Numbered from the stretch's first letter, positions 49,855 through 58,934 are shown. The stretch is 64,000 nucleotides of DNA from Hymenobacter rubidus (GCF_016734815.1 NZ_JAERQF010000016.1:1-64000); one strand, 5' to 3'. The notes: a model not told the origin generated them from the letters alone. Translations and numbers: made by a program.

Positions 49855-52800
49855 CTACGCCAGCGCCGGTTGCGGCTTGTCCTGGGGCTTGTTCTCCGGC
49901 TTTTGCTCGCCTGCCCTGGCGGGCGGGCCGCCTTCAGTTTCTTCTTTCTCCAACTGCTCCTTGGTTTTGGGTGGGCCGCTGATGCGCTCCTGCAAGCCCT
50001 CAAAAACCACGAAGAGCACCGGGATGAAAAACACCCCCACCAACGTGCCAAACAGCATTCCGCCGATGGCCCCCGCCCCGATGCTCTTGTTGCCGTTGGC
50101 GCCCGCGCCGCTGGCAAACAGCAGCGGCATCAGGCCAAACACGAAGGCAAACGAAGTCATCAGGATGGGCCGCAGGCGGGCTTTGGCTCCTTCGAGGGCC
50201 GCATCCAGAATTTCCAGGCCGTGGTCGCGCCGGCGGGCCAGCGAGAACTCGATGATGAGAATGGCGTTTTTGGCCAGCAGGCCGATGAGCATAATCACCG
50301 AAATCTGGAGGTAGATGTTGTTGTCGATGCCGAAAATCTTGGCGAACAAATACGTGCCACACAAGCCAATCGGAATCGAAAGCAACACCGCAAACGGCAA
50401 GATGTAGCTCTCGTACTGTGCGCTCAGCAGCAGATACACAAACACCAGCGACAGCGCGAAAATGTAGAGCGACTGCTTGCCGCTGCCCTGCTCCTCACGG
50501 CTGATGCCCGAAAATTCGTAGCCGTAGCCGGCCGGCAGCTTCTGGGCCACTTCCTGAATGGCAATCAGGGCCTCGCCCGAGCTGGTGCCCTCTTTGGGCG
50601 AGCCGTTCACCGAAATAGAGGTGAAGAGGTTGAAGCGCGAGAGGCTTTCGGGGCCGTAAATGCGCGTCAGGGTCACGAATTCGGTGAGTGGGGCCATCAC
50701 GCCATCGGCGTTGCGCACGAAGACCTTGCTCAGGCCCTCGGGGTTGGCGCGGTAGGCCGAGTCGGCCTGCACCATCACCCGGTACTGCTTGCCAAACTGG
50801 TTGAAATTGGAAGCGTAGGAACCGCCGTAAAATACCTGCATGGCATTAAGTACATCCTTTTCGGTCAGGCCGGCCTGCTTTACCTTGGCCACGTTCACGC
50901 TCAGCTGATACTGCGGGAAGCCGGGATTGAAGGCCGTGCTGGCGTACTGGATTTCGGGGCGCTTATTCAGCTCGGCCAGGAAATCCTGGGCTACTTTGAA
51001 GAACTCGGCGGTGGTATGCCCGCCCTTGTCCTGTAACTGAAACGTGAAGCCGCCCGTGGCCCCAAAACCAGTGATGGTGGGCTGCGAAATGCTGCGAATA
51101 TCGCCGGCCCGGATGTGGGCCGTAAGCTTGGTAATCTGTTTGATAACGTCCTCATTGTTGGCCTTTTTGCGCTCGTCCCAGGGCTTGAGCCGCACGATGA
51201 CCATGCCGTAGGCGCTGCCCTGACCGGCCAGGAAGTTCTGGCCCGTAATGCGCAGCGTGCCCTTCACCGCCGGAATGGTCCGAATCAGGCTATCGACTTC
51301 GGTGTTCACGGCCGTGGTGCGCTCTAGCGTGGAGGCCGGCGGCAAACTCACGTTCACGAAAATAGTGCCCATGTCCTCGTTCGGCACGAAGCTGCTGGGC
51401 GTAGTCGTCATCAGGAAATACAGCCCCGCGCCGAAGCCCGCCACCGCAATCAAGGATACCCACTTGCGGGCCGACAGGAACGTAACGGCCTTCGTGTATT
51501 TGCCCACCAGTGCATCGTAGGCCGCATTGAAGGCAATGCTGAAGCGCTGCATGAAACCCTTTTTCTTTGGCGCTTCTTTAGATTCTTTCGCCGCTTTCGA
51601 GTCCGGGTTTTCCTGGCCGTCTTTGGCATCAACAGTTTTTGATTCACCGTCTTTCGCTTCTTCCTCTTTGGCCTCCCCCTCGTGGTGCGGCGGCTTCAAG
51701 AACAGCGCTGCCAGGGCCGGGCATAGCGTCAACGCATTCACGGCCGAAATGAGAATGGCCACCGCCAGCGTGATGCCGAACTGCTTGTAGAAAACACCCA
51801 CTGACCCGGTGATGAACGTGACCGGCAGGAACACCGCCGCCATCACCAGCGTGATGCTGAGAATGGCCCCGGTTATCTCGCTCATGGCGTCAATGGCGGC
51901 TTTGCGCGGGGAAGTGTAGCCGTCTTCCAGCTTAGCGTGCACGGCCTCTACCACCACAATGGCATCATCGACGACAATGCCAATGGCAAGCACCAACGCA
52001 AAGAGCGTGAGCAGGTTGATGCTGTACCCGAAAACCTTCAGAAAGAAGAACGTGCCGATGATGGAAACCGGCACCGACACGCCGTGGATAATCGTGGACC
52101 GGAAATCCTGCAGGAAAATGAAAATCACCAAGAACACCAGCGCGAAACACTCCAGCAGCGTGTGGATTACCTTGTCAATCGAGGCATCCAGAAAGTCGTT
52201 GATGTTGACCAGGTTGGTATAGTGAATGCCGGCCGGAAACGACTTTTCGGCCTCCTTCAATACCGCCAGCGACTTCTCAATCACGTCGCGGGCGTTGGAG
52301 CCCGGCGTCTGGTTCACCGAAATACCCACCGAGGGCTTGCCGAAGGTGGCGCTGTTGCTGCTGTAGGCCTGCGCGCCCAGTTCCAGCCGGGCCACGTCTT
52401 TGAGGTGCAGCAACTGGCCCGGGCCGGTGCTTTTGAGGATGATGTTCTCGAACTGCTCCACCGACACCAGCTTGCCAGTGTACTTGATGACGTACTGAAA
52501 GCTCTGGTCGGAGTTTTCGCCGAATTTGCCGGGGGCAGCTTCCACGTTCTGGTCGGCCAGCGCGGCCGAAATGTCGGCGGGCGTGAGGCCGTAGATGGCC
52601 ATGACATCGGGCTTGAGCCACACGCGCATGGCATAGTCGCGCGAGCCGAAGGCGTTGGAGTTGCCCACGCCGTTCACCCGCTTGATTTGCGGGACGATGT
52701 TAATCTGGGCGTAGTTCTGGAGGAAGGTCTGGTCGTAGGCCGGGTTGTCGGAGTAGAGGGCAAAAATCAGCAGGTTGCTGCTCTGCTGCTTGCGAACCGT

Positions 52801-53181
52801 CACACCGGCCAGGGTCACTTCCTGGGGCAGCAGGCTGGTGGCGCTGGCCACGCGGTTCTGCACATCCACGGCCGCCTGGTCGGGGTCGGTGCCCACGTTG
52901 AAGTACACCTGGATGCTGCCCGCGCCCTCGTTGGTGGCCGAGGACGTCATGTAAGTCATGCCTTCCACGCCGTTTATCTGCTCTTCCAGCGGTACGAGCA
53001 CGCTTTTCAGCACCACGTCGGCATTGGCCCCCGCATAGCTGGCCGATACCTGCACGGTGGGCGGCGAAATGTCGGGGTACTGCGCAATGGGCAGCTGCAA
53101 CAGCCCCAGAATGCCCAGCAGCACGATTATCACCGAAATAACGGTGGAGAGCACGGGGCGCTCGATGAATATTTTTAGCAT
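49855..53181 (-). CDS. RND multidrug efflux pump, HAE1 family (AcrB-like)
   Basis: A 1108-residue inner-membrane proton-driven exporter. The N terminus MLKIFIERPVLSTVISVIIV begins TM1. The proton-relay aspartates are Asp405 and Asp406 in GIVVDDAIVVVE, and the docking-region layout matches AcrB. AcrB homologues are about 1040-1050 residues. The extra length comes from a 44-residue charged insert (498-541, rich in Lys and Glu: EGEAKEEEAKDGESK) in the cytoplasmic loop before TM7 and a 35-residue charged C-terminal tail. It lies between adaptor and outer-membrane factor genes in the same operon. Confidence 0.94.
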   Translation of the reverse strand: MLKIFIERPVLSTVISVIIVLLGILGLLQLPIAQYPDISPPTVQVSASYAGANADVVLKSVLVPLEEQINGVEGMTYMTSSATNEGAGSIQVYFNVGTDPDQAAVDVQNRVASATSLLPQEVTLAGVTVRKQQSSNLLIFALYSDNPAYDQTFLQNYAQINIVPQIKRVNGVGNSNAFGSRDYAMRVWLKPDVMAIYGLTPADISAALADQNVEAAPGKFGENSDQSFQYVIKYTGKLVSVEQFENIILKSTGPGQLLHLKDVARLELGAQAYSSNSATFGKPSVGISVNQTPGSNARDVIEKSLAVLKEAEKSFPAGIHYTNLVNINDFLDASIDKVIHTLLECFALVFLVIFIFLQDFRSTIIHGVSVPVSIIGTFFFLKVFGYSINLLTLFALVLAIGIVVDDAIVVVEAVHAKLEDGYTSPRKAAIDAMSEITGAILSITLVMAAVFLPVTFITGSVGVFYKQFGITLAVAILISAVNALTLCPALAALFLKPPHHEGEAKEEEAKDGESKTVDAKDGQENPDSKAAKESKEAPKKKGFMQRFSIAFNAAYDALVGKYTKAVTFLSARKWVSLIAVAGFGAGLYFLMTTTPSSFVPNEDMGTIFVNVSLPPASTLERTTAVNTEVDSLIRTIPAVKGTLRITGQNFLAGQGSAYGMVIVRLKPWDERKKANNEDVIKQITKLTAHIRAGDIRSISQPTITGFGATGGFTFQLQDKGGHTTAEFFKVAQDFLAELNKRPEIQYASTAFNPGFPQYQLSVNVAKVKQAGLTEKDVLNAMQVFYGGSYASNFNQFGKQYRVMVQADSAYRANPEGLSKVFVRNADGVMAPLTEFVTLTRIYGPESLSRFNLFTSISVNGSPKEGTSSGEALIAIQEVAQKLPAGYGYEFSGISREEQGSGKQSLYIFALSLVFVYLLLSAQYESYILPFAVLLSIPIGLCGTYLFAKIFGIDNNIYLQISVIMLIGLLAKNAILIIEFSLARRRDHGLEILDAALEGAKARLRPILMTSFAFVFGLMPLLFASGAGANGNKSIGAGAIGGMLFGTLVGVFFIPVLFVVFEGLQERISGPPKTKEQLEKEETEGGPPARAGEQKPENKPQDKPQPALA

Positions 53182-53213
53182 AATCTTCTATCAGGCAATT
53201 TTTACAAATCGGC

Positions 53214-53323
53214 CGTCATGCCGAGCGCAGCCGAGGCATCTTGCGTGGGGTAGTAAATCATTCGTTCGCGCCGCGTCTGTTCAACGAGGCGAGCGAGATG
53301 CCTCGGCTGCGCTCGGCATGACG
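53214..53323. repeat. Family A palindromic repeat inside the efflux operon, copy A13
   Basis: Arms CGTCATGCCGAGCGCAGCCG and complement ending CTCGGCATGACG, with the loop GTAGTAAATCATTCGTTCGC. It sits in the 166-bp gap between adaptor and pump genes, where a hairpin in the mRNA could change the balance between them. Confidence 0.88.
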
Positions 53324-53347
53324 TTCACGCAAAGCGAGGCAGACACC

Positions 53348-54538
53348 TCAGCCACCCGCTACCACTTCCTTCTTCGGTACCGACTTCACCACCTTCGGCC
53401 GAATCTTCGAGCCCTCTTTCAGCCCGCTGATGCCTTCGAGCACAATTTGCTGGCCTGCTTTCAGTCCTTTCTGCACCACGAACGAGGCCCCGTCGGGCGT
53501 GGGCACCACTGTGATGGGGGCGGCGTGCGCGGCCGTATCGCGGCCTACCACGTAGGCGAAGCGCTTGCCCTGCAACTCGTAGGTGGCGCTCTGCGGAATG
53601 ATGAGGGCGTTATCAAGCGGCTGCTGGGTGCGCACCGAGCCGCTGCTGCCGCTGCGGAGCAGCCCCTGCGGGTTGGGGAAGGTGGCGCGGAAGCTACTGG
53701 CCCCGGTTTCGGTATTAATCTGACCGATGGCGGTTTTCACGCGGCCGTGATAGGGGTACACGCTGCCGTCGGCCAGTACCAGCAGCACGTCTGGCACGTT
53801 GGCCAGCTTGTCCTGCAGGGTGTTGCCGGGCCGGCGGCGGGCAAAATTCAGCAGCGCCTTCTCGCTGAGCGAGAAGTAGGCATACACGTTGCCCAGGCTG
53901 GAAATGGTGGTAAGTGGGTCGGCCGAAGTACTACTTACCAGGCTGCCAATTTTGTTAGGGATGGTGCCCATCACGCCATCTACCGGGCTTGTAATGGTGG
54001 TGTAGCCCAGGTTGGTGAGGGCGTTGGCCAGCGTGGCCTGCGCCTGCGCCAGTGCGGCCAGCTTGGCCTCCAGGGTGTACTGCGCGCCCTCTAGCTGGTA
54101 CTTGCTGATGATGCCTTTGTTCACCAGCGGCCGCACCTTTTCCACGCCCATGCGGGCGGCGTCCACGTCGGCCTGGGCAGTTTTGATGCCGGCGCGGGCC
54201 GTGCGCACGTCCTGCTCGTATTGCGGCGCGCTGATGTGGAAGAGCTTCTGGCCCTTCTTCACCGTCGAGCCCTCGTCTACATAAATGGCCTCCACGAACC
54301 CGTCCACCTTAGGCCGTATTTCCACGTTCTGCTGTCCCTGAATGGTGGCGGGATAGTCTTGGAAAAGCGTCACCGTATCGGGTCGCACCACCAGCACCGG
54401 GTAGTCCTTGATGGGTTGCGGGCCGCCGTCCTTGCCGCCTTTGCCAGCGGCGCTGTCGTCTTTCTTTTTGGAGTTGCAGGCCGCTACGCTCAGCAGCGCC
54501 AGCAGCGTGGCCACGCGGACCGGCAAATATGTAGTCAT
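53348..54538 (-). CDS. RND efflux periplasmic adaptor (membrane fusion protein), lipoprotein
   Basis: A 396-residue adaptor. Lipobox VAAC (Cys21) follows VATLLALLS. The barrel-sandwich hybrid and hairpin marks are clear: TIQGQQNVEIRPKVDGFVEA, LFHISAPQYEQDVRTARAGI, ITSPVDGVMGTIPNKIGSLV, and the beta-barrel segment SVYPYHGRVKTAIGQIN. The C-terminal tail is basic. It is the first gene of the efflux operon, 166 bp upstream of the pump, with a family A palindrome in between. No regulator gene is adjacent. Confidence 0.93.
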   Translation of the reverse strand: MTTYLPVRVATLLALLSVAACNSKKKDDSAAGKGGKDGGPQPIKDYPVLVVRPDTVTLFQDYPATIQGQQNVEIRPKVDGFVEAIYVDEGSTVKKGQKLFHISAPQYEQDVRTARAGIKTAQADVDAARMGVEKVRPLVNKGIISKYQLEGAQYTLEAKLAALAQAQATLANALTNLGYTTITSPVDGVMGTIPNKIGSLVSSTSADPLTTISSLGNVYAYFSLSEKALLNFARRRPGNTLQDKLANVPDVLLVLADGSVYPYHGRVKTAIGQINTETGASSFRATFPNPQGLLRSGSSGSVRTQQPLDNALIIPQSATYELQGKRFAYVVGRDTAAHAAPITVVPTPDGASFVVQKGLKAGQQIVLEGISGLKEGSKIRPKVVKSVPKKEVVAGG

Positions 54539-54713
54539 AGTTCAGGAAGTAGCCCATTCAGCGAGGGGCGAAATCCAGATACGAAATTGAGCGGCCGAAA
54601 GCCGCAGCCGGCTGCCGGTTATCGGCCTACCCGGCCACCGCACCGACCATGAGCCCGTCTTTGCTGACCAAGCAAGTACACCGATTTCCCAACGTTGCCA
54701 GACAGCCAAGCCG

Positions 54714-54771
54714 AAAAAAGCGCCTTGGCGCGGGGGCAACAAGGAAGCTTGCTGACCCCGCGCCAAGGCGC
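54714..54771 (-). terminator. Hairpin terminator after the alpha/beta hydrolase gene
   Basis: GCGCCTTGGCGCGGGG pairs with CCCCGCGCCAAGGCGC, followed on the minus strand by six T. It lies 21 bp past the stop of the hydrolase gene (54793) and upstream of the efflux operon. Confidence 0.88.
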
Positions 54772-54792
54772 AACTACTGCCGTCATGCTGGG

Positions 54793-55968
54793 TTACTTTT
54801 GAGCCAGAATCCAGTTGTTGATGTCGGCCAGCGCATCGGGCGAAAGTGGCGCTTCGGAACTGTCCTTTTCATCGTTGGTGAGTTGCAGGGCGTGGTTGAG
54901 GCCGGGCAGGCGCAACTCGGCCACCCGGGCATTGTTGCGCAGGCCTTTTTTGAGCAGGGCCACGTTGACGGCGGCGTTAACCTGGCGGTCGTTTTCGCCC
55001 TGAAGCAGCAGCACCGGGCAGTGCACCTCGGCCAGGGCCGGCACGGGGTCGAAAGCGAGGTAGCTGCGGTAGGCCGGCGTGGTGAGCAACTGCACGCTGG
55101 CCTGCAAGTCGGCGGGAGCAATGTGGGGATAGCGCTGACGCAGCATGTTGCTCAGAATAGCCTGGGCCTGGGCATTATCAGGCGTTTGACGCACAATTTC
55201 GAGCATGGCGCGCTGGTGTTTGATGAGGTTTTCCTCGTCGCGGCGCATGGCGGCTTTCTGGCGCAGGTGCTGCTGGTCGAGGTAGGTTTGCACTTGCGCT
55301 GCATTGGAGCCGTGGGCGCGCATTTTAGCGGCTTCCTGCTCGGCCGCCGCCTGCTCCAGCCGGTATTTGCGCTCGCGTTGGGCATCGGTCGAGTCGTTGC
55401 CCAATATCTTGCCGTACATCGCGGGCTGCTGGGCCAGCAGCTCGCGGCCGGGCAGGCCGGCCGCCGCCACCGCCACCACGAAAGTGGGGGCCAGGGGCTG
55501 TGCACCGGCCAACAACGCCACGTTGGCGCCCTCCCCATGCCCGACGAGGCCCAGGCGCGTTACGTCGACCTGGGGCCGGGTGCGCAGGTAATTGAGGGCT
55601 GCAATGGCATCGGCCGAGCGTTCGGCCAGGGTGGTGCTGGCCGCCAGCCCTTCGGAGCCGCCATGGCCGCGCTGGTGCAGGCGCAGCACCGCCACTCCCT
55701 GGCTCACCAAGTAGTCGGCCAAGCTATTCAGTAGCTGGCTTTCGGGCAAAACGGGGTTGCGCTCATCAACGCCGCGTTCGGGCAACAGCACTGCCGCCGG
55801 AAAAGGCCCTGGGCCGTTAGGCAGCCGCAAAATACCGTTGAGGCGCACACCTCCGGCCGGTGAAATAAGCGCAACCACCTCGACGTGGTCAAGCGGCTTG
55901 GCGTTGCTGCCAAAAACGAAAAGCTGGCAAAGGCAAACTGTAGCAAGAGCAAAAACGAAGTGTCGCAT
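54793..55968 (-). CDS. Alpha/beta hydrolase fold protein lacking the nucleophile serine
   Basis: A 391-residue exported alpha/beta hydrolase. The signal MRHFVFALATVCLCQLFVFG is clear. The lid and core are normal for the dienelactone-hydrolase/S9-like group (LLPERGVDERNPVLPESQLL, GVAVLRLHQRGHGGSEGL). The nucleophile elbow reads GLVGHGEGANVALLAG: Gly replaces the Ser of GHSxG. Asp in LLLQGENDRQV and His in LPGLNHALQL remain. The protein may therefore be catalytically dead or use another residue. The gene is intact for its full length. A terminator follows. Confidence 0.82.
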   Translation of the reverse strand: MRHFVFALATVCLCQLFVFGSNAKPLDHVEVVALISPAGGVRLNGILRLPNGPGPFPAAVLLPERGVDERNPVLPESQLLNSLADYLVSQGVAVLRLHQRGHGGSEGLAASTTLAERSADAIAALNYLRTRPQVDVTRLGLVGHGEGANVALLAGAQPLAPTFVVAVAAAGLPGRELLAQQPAMYGKILGNDSTDAQRERKYRLEQAAAEQEAAKMRAHGSNAAQVQTYLDQQHLRQKAAMRRDEENLIKHQRAMLEIVRQTPDNAQAQAILSNMLRQRYPHIAPADLQASVQLLTTPAYRSYLAFDPVPALAEVHCPVLLLQGENDRQVNAAVNVALLKKGLRNNARVAELRLPGLNHALQLTNDEKDSSEAPLSPDALADINNWILAQK

Positions 55969-56172
55969 AGTCAGGCAGGGCGGCCCGAAGGCCGGGTTAG
56001 CTAAGCAGCTAAGTAAGAAGGCCCAAAATTCACCTGCCCACAGTGCGCAGCCAGATAAATAGGACGAACCTAGCCAATTAGTCGACCACCTACGCCATTT
56101 TCTTGTCCAAGGATTTTCAGAATTCTCAAAATGGGTTTATTGTCCCAAAAAGAGATTCAACGCATCCCATTC

Positions 56173-56676
56173 TTATTTCAGCTGCGGCAACCAAGCTTGG
56201 CCTTGCCAGTGCAACACTACCCACATCAACGCATCGAACCCCAGCAAAAAGCCCCCTTGCACCCACAACGACTGCCCAAACCCCCAGAGCCGGGCTGCAT
56301 GCCGTTGGCCAGGCGCCACGGCCAGCGCCCGCAGATAAAAACCGGTCATGACATAAGCCACGTCGAGCCCGGCGTTCAACAGGAATAGGTTTTCATTGGA
56401 AAGCTGTGCCTGTACTAAATCGCTGGTTTGCAGGGCGGCAGGGGCTATAAAGTGCAGGTGCAGCACGCCCCAGCACGTCAGCACGGCATTCACCAGGCCC
56501 CAGCACACGTTCATGCCGTGGAAATAGTAGGCCGGCTGCCGGCGGTCGGCGCGGGCCAAGTAGTAGCCGCTTCCCACCAGGTTCAGCAGCACCCAGGCGG
56601 CCAGCACGGCCAGCCCCCGGCCCAGCAATAGCTCACGGGCCTGGTAGATAGCGGCGTAATTGAGGGCCAGGAGCAT
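56173..56676 (-). CDS. Hypothetical multi-pass membrane protein
   Basis: Not recognised. The 167-residue product has four or five hydrophobic stretches (LGRGLAVLAAWVLLNLVGSG, GLVNAVLTCWGVLHLHFIA, LNAGLDVAYVMTGFYLRALA, SLWVQGGFLLGFDALMWVVL). The gene starts 17 bp downstream of the outer-membrane protein gene at 56694 on the same strand, so the two are probably transcribed together. Confidence 0.75.
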   Translation of the reverse strand: MLLALNYAAIYQARELLLGRGLAVLAAWVLLNLVGSGYYLARADRRQPAYYFHGMNVCWGLVNAVLTCWGVLHLHFIAPAALQTSDLVQAQLSNENLFLLNAGLDVAYVMTGFYLRALAVAPGQRHAARLWGFGQSLWVQGGFLLGFDALMWVVLHWQGQAWLPQLK

Positions 56677-56693
56677 TGAGCAGGCGAAAACGG

Positions 56694-57377
56694 CTAGTGC
56701 TTAAAGCCGAGGCCGACGTACAGCTGAAACACCTGGTTGCGGATGTTGTTGTCGCTGAGCGCAGTTCCTGTTTGGTTGCTGTAGTGCAGCACCGTGCCGT
56801 TCTGGTACACCTTGCCCAGGCTCCAGTCGAAGCGGGCGCCTACTTTGGCAAAGCCAACCCGCGCTTCGGCGCCGGCAATGGCGCCGTAATCCAGGCTGTT
56901 GAAGCCGTTGCTGCCAATGCTGACAGTGTTGCCACCGTCCTGCACGTTGGTGAGTAGCGACACCTGCGGCCCCACGTGAAGGCTGATGGTTTCGGTCAGG
57001 TTGCCCACGAACAGGATGGGCAGCTCCAGGTAGTCGAGGCGCGTGTCGCGGGTCGTTGAGCCCAGATAATCGGTGCGGTAGCCCTTGCGCGAATACAGCA
57101 GCTCCACCATCAGCGAAGCGAAGTTGTTGAAGCCGTATTGGGCGTATACGCCGGCATGAAAATCCTTGAGATTGTCGCGGTTGGTAAACAACTCAGTGCC
57201 CGTGCCCTTGATGCTGGCCAGGTTGTAGCCGCCCTTCACGCCAAAGCCGGTATTGCGGGATTCGGTGCCGTCGCTGGCCGGGTAGTTGGAGGAAGAGGGA
57301 GTGCCCGTGTCCGATTGCGCCTGCACCGCGGGCGCGGCCAGCAGGCCCAGCGCCAGCATGATTACTGCTTGTTTCAT
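56694..57377 (-). CDS. Outer-membrane beta-barrel protein (PorT/porin-like), copy 1
   Basis: A 227-residue outer-membrane barrel. Signal peptide MKQAVIMLALGLLAAPAVQA is followed by NTGFGVKGGYNLASIKGTGT and FHAGVYAQYGFNNFASLMVE, the PorT/OmpW-like opening. The end is FQLYVGLGFKH, typical of a barrel C-terminal strand. It is about half identical in pattern to the product at 57515-58198 (GGYN, HAGVYxQxGFNNF, LLYxRKGY, LPILFV, HVGPQVSLLT), so the two arose by tandem duplication. The ATG at 57377 is chosen for the signal peptide. Confidence 0.85.
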   Translation of the reverse strand: MKQAVIMLALGLLAAPAVQAQSDTGTPSSSNYPASDGTESRNTGFGVKGGYNLASIKGTGTELFTNRDNLKDFHAGVYAQYGFNNFASLMVELLYSRKGYRTDYLGSTTRDTRLDYLELPILFVGNLTETISLHVGPQVSLLTNVQDGGNTVSIGSNGFNSLDYGAIAGAEARVGFAKVGARFDWSLGKVYQNGTVLHYSNQTGTALSDNNIRNQVFQLYVGLGFKH

Positions 57378-57454
57378 AAGAGAGGAAGTATAAATCCGCG
57401 AAATGAGAAACGGGCGTAGGGATACAAAGTTTTTTGCTTCGTCCGTTGTCAACA

Positions 57455-57482
57455 AAAAAGGAGGCCTGTAGGGCCTCCTTTT
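57455..57482. terminator. Terminator between tandem barrel genes
   Basis: AAAGGAGGCC and GGCCTCCTTT pair across a short loop, just downstream of the gene ending at 57515. It lets the two paralogues be expressed separately. Confidence 0.8.
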
Positions 57483-57514
57483 CAAGTATTTTCAGGCAAC
57501 ATAATACCCACAAG

Positions 57515-58198
57515 CTATTGCCGTAAGCCAATGCCCACGTACACCTGTACCACTTGGTTGTGTACCGATGGCAGCGTAATGGTAGAGCCACTCACCTTGT
57601 AGCTGGTGTCGAAGACTTTGCCAAACGACAAGTCGTACCGGGCCCCCACACGGGCTGGGCCTACGCGTAGCTCGGCCCCCGCAACCCCACCGAAGTCGAT
57701 GCTGTTGAAGCCGTTGGAGGCAAGCGCTAGGTCAGTATCTCCCTGAGTTACCTTGGTCAGCAGCGAAACCTGCGGCCCTACGTGGAAACTAACGTTATCT
57801 GTTACGTTGGCAACGTACAAAATAGGCAACTCGAAGTAGTCGAGACGAGTAGTTTGGTTGGTAATTTTTACGGCGGTGCCGGTGCCGGTGGCAATGTCCG
57901 AATTGTAGCCTTTGCGATTATACAGCAACTCAACCTGAATTGAGGAAAAGTTGTTGAACCCAAACTGGCCATATACCCCAGCGTGAAAATTGTGATACGC
58001 CGACACGTTTGTGAGGTCGCCGCCGTACGGACGCGAAAAATTGTAGCCGCCTTTCACGCCAAAGCCGGTATTGCCGGAGTCGGTCGATTTGCCGCCGGTA
58101 TAATCCTTTGAGGAAAGCGTGCCGCCGGGGCGGGCCTGGGCGAAAGCAGCCGTGGAAGAGGCCACCGCCAGTAATAGTATCAGAAGAGTCTTTTTCAT
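57515..58198 (-). CDS. Outer-membrane beta-barrel protein (PorT/porin-like), copy 2
   Basis: A 227-residue outer-membrane barrel. Signal peptide MKKTLLILLLAVASSTAAFA precedes NTGFGVKGGYNFSRPYGGDL and FHAGVYGQFGFNNFSSIQVE; the C terminus ends VQVYVGIGLRQ. It matches copy 1 (56694-57377) along its whole length, with the largest changes in the loop after GGYN. The tandem paralogues are separated by a terminator. Confidence 0.86.
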   Translation of the reverse strand: MKKTLLILLLAVASSTAAFAQARPGGTLSSKDYTGGKSTDSGNTGFGVKGGYNFSRPYGGDLTNVSAYHNFHAGVYGQFGFNNFSSIQVELLYNRKGYNSDIATGTGTAVKITNQTTRLDYFELPILYVANVTDNVSFHVGPQVSLLTKVTQGDTDLALASNGFNSIDFGGVAGAELRVGPARVGARYDLSFGKVFDTSYKVSGSTITLPSVHNQVVQVYVGIGLRQ

Positions 58199-58387
58199 GG
58201 ATGAAAGGAGTGTGAAATGGAGGCAAAGCCGGGGAAGGTTACTATTCCCGTTTGCCCCTATACTTTTCCGGGGCCAGAAAGTTGCCCGGCACCGCGCCGG
58301 CCGCTTAAAATTTCGGCCTGAATTGTCGCGCTATGGTTGCCGAGGCGCTACCTTTGGGGCCGTGGCCTGGTAGCAGGACCACAGCCC

Positions 58388-58462
58388 GGGGTGTTAGCTC
58401 AGTTGGTTCAGAGCGCCACCCTGACACGGTGGAGGTCGTTGGTTCGAGCCCAATACGCCTCA
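58388..58462 (+). tRNA. tRNA-Val (anticodon GAC)
   Basis: A full cloverleaf is visible. The acceptor GGGGTGT pairs with ACGCCTC, with wobbles. The D arm follows TAGCTCAGTTGG. The anticodon stem CCACC/GGTGG encloses the loop CTGACAC (anticodon GAC). The T arm GTTGG/CCAAT carries the loop TTCGAGC. The CCA end is not encoded. Confidence 0.93.
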
Positions 58463-58463
58463 C

Positions 58464-58500
58464 AAAAACCCTCATTACAGGTCGTAATGAGGGTTTTTTT
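58464..58500 (+). terminator. tRNA terminator
   Basis: AAAAACCCTCATTAC pairs with GTAATGAGGGTTTTT, directly after the tRNA 3' end, followed by further T. Confidence 0.9.
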
Positions 58501-58604
58501 ATGGGCCTGCTCCGGTCAGACTATTCTTTGGCAAACGCGGCGTAGCCGATAAATACGGTGTAGCGTACAGGTATTGCCGGTGCTTGCCACCCCATCGCTC
58601 TCCC

Positions 58605-58934
58605 ATGTCTCCTTTTCAGCCCTTGGCCCTGTACGTGTTGGCCGGTTTCTGCGAAATCGGGGGCGGCTACTTGCTCTGGCGCTGGCTCAAGGCCGACCAG
58701 CCGGCCTGGACGGGCTTACTTGGGGCGCTGCTGCTGGTCGCCTACGGCTGGGTGGCCACGTTACAGACCACTTCCTTCGGCAAAACCTATGCGGTATACG
58801 GAGGGGTGTTTGTCGTGATGTCCATTGGCTGGGCCTGGTACATCGACGGTTTCCGGCCCGACCGGTTCGACGTCATCGGCGGGCTTATCTGTTGCGCGGG
58901 CATCGGCATCATCCTGTTCTGGCCCCGCCCCTGA
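58605..58934 (+). CDS. YnfA family small membrane protein
   Basis: A 109-residue inner-membrane protein with four hydrophobic segments, the usual size of YnfA. Marks are LYVLAGFCEIGGGYLLWRWL with the conserved CEIGG, then AYGWVATLQTTSFGKTYAVY and the YGGVFVVMSIGWAWYIDGFR segment. Members belong to the wider small drug/metabolite transporter group and some are studied as small multidrug exporters. The ATG at 58605 gives the normal length. A terminator at 59016-59051 lies further downstream. Confidence 0.9.
   Translation: MSPFQPLALYVLAGFCEIGGGYLLWRWLKADQPAWTGLLGALLLVAYGWVATLQTTSFGKTYAVYGGVFVVMSIGWAWYIDGFRPDRFDVIGGLICCAGIGIILFWPRP

Noticed and set aside
58388..58462. tRNA-Asp
   Set aside because: The anticodon loop is CTGACAC, giving GAC (valine); tRNA-Asp would have GTC.
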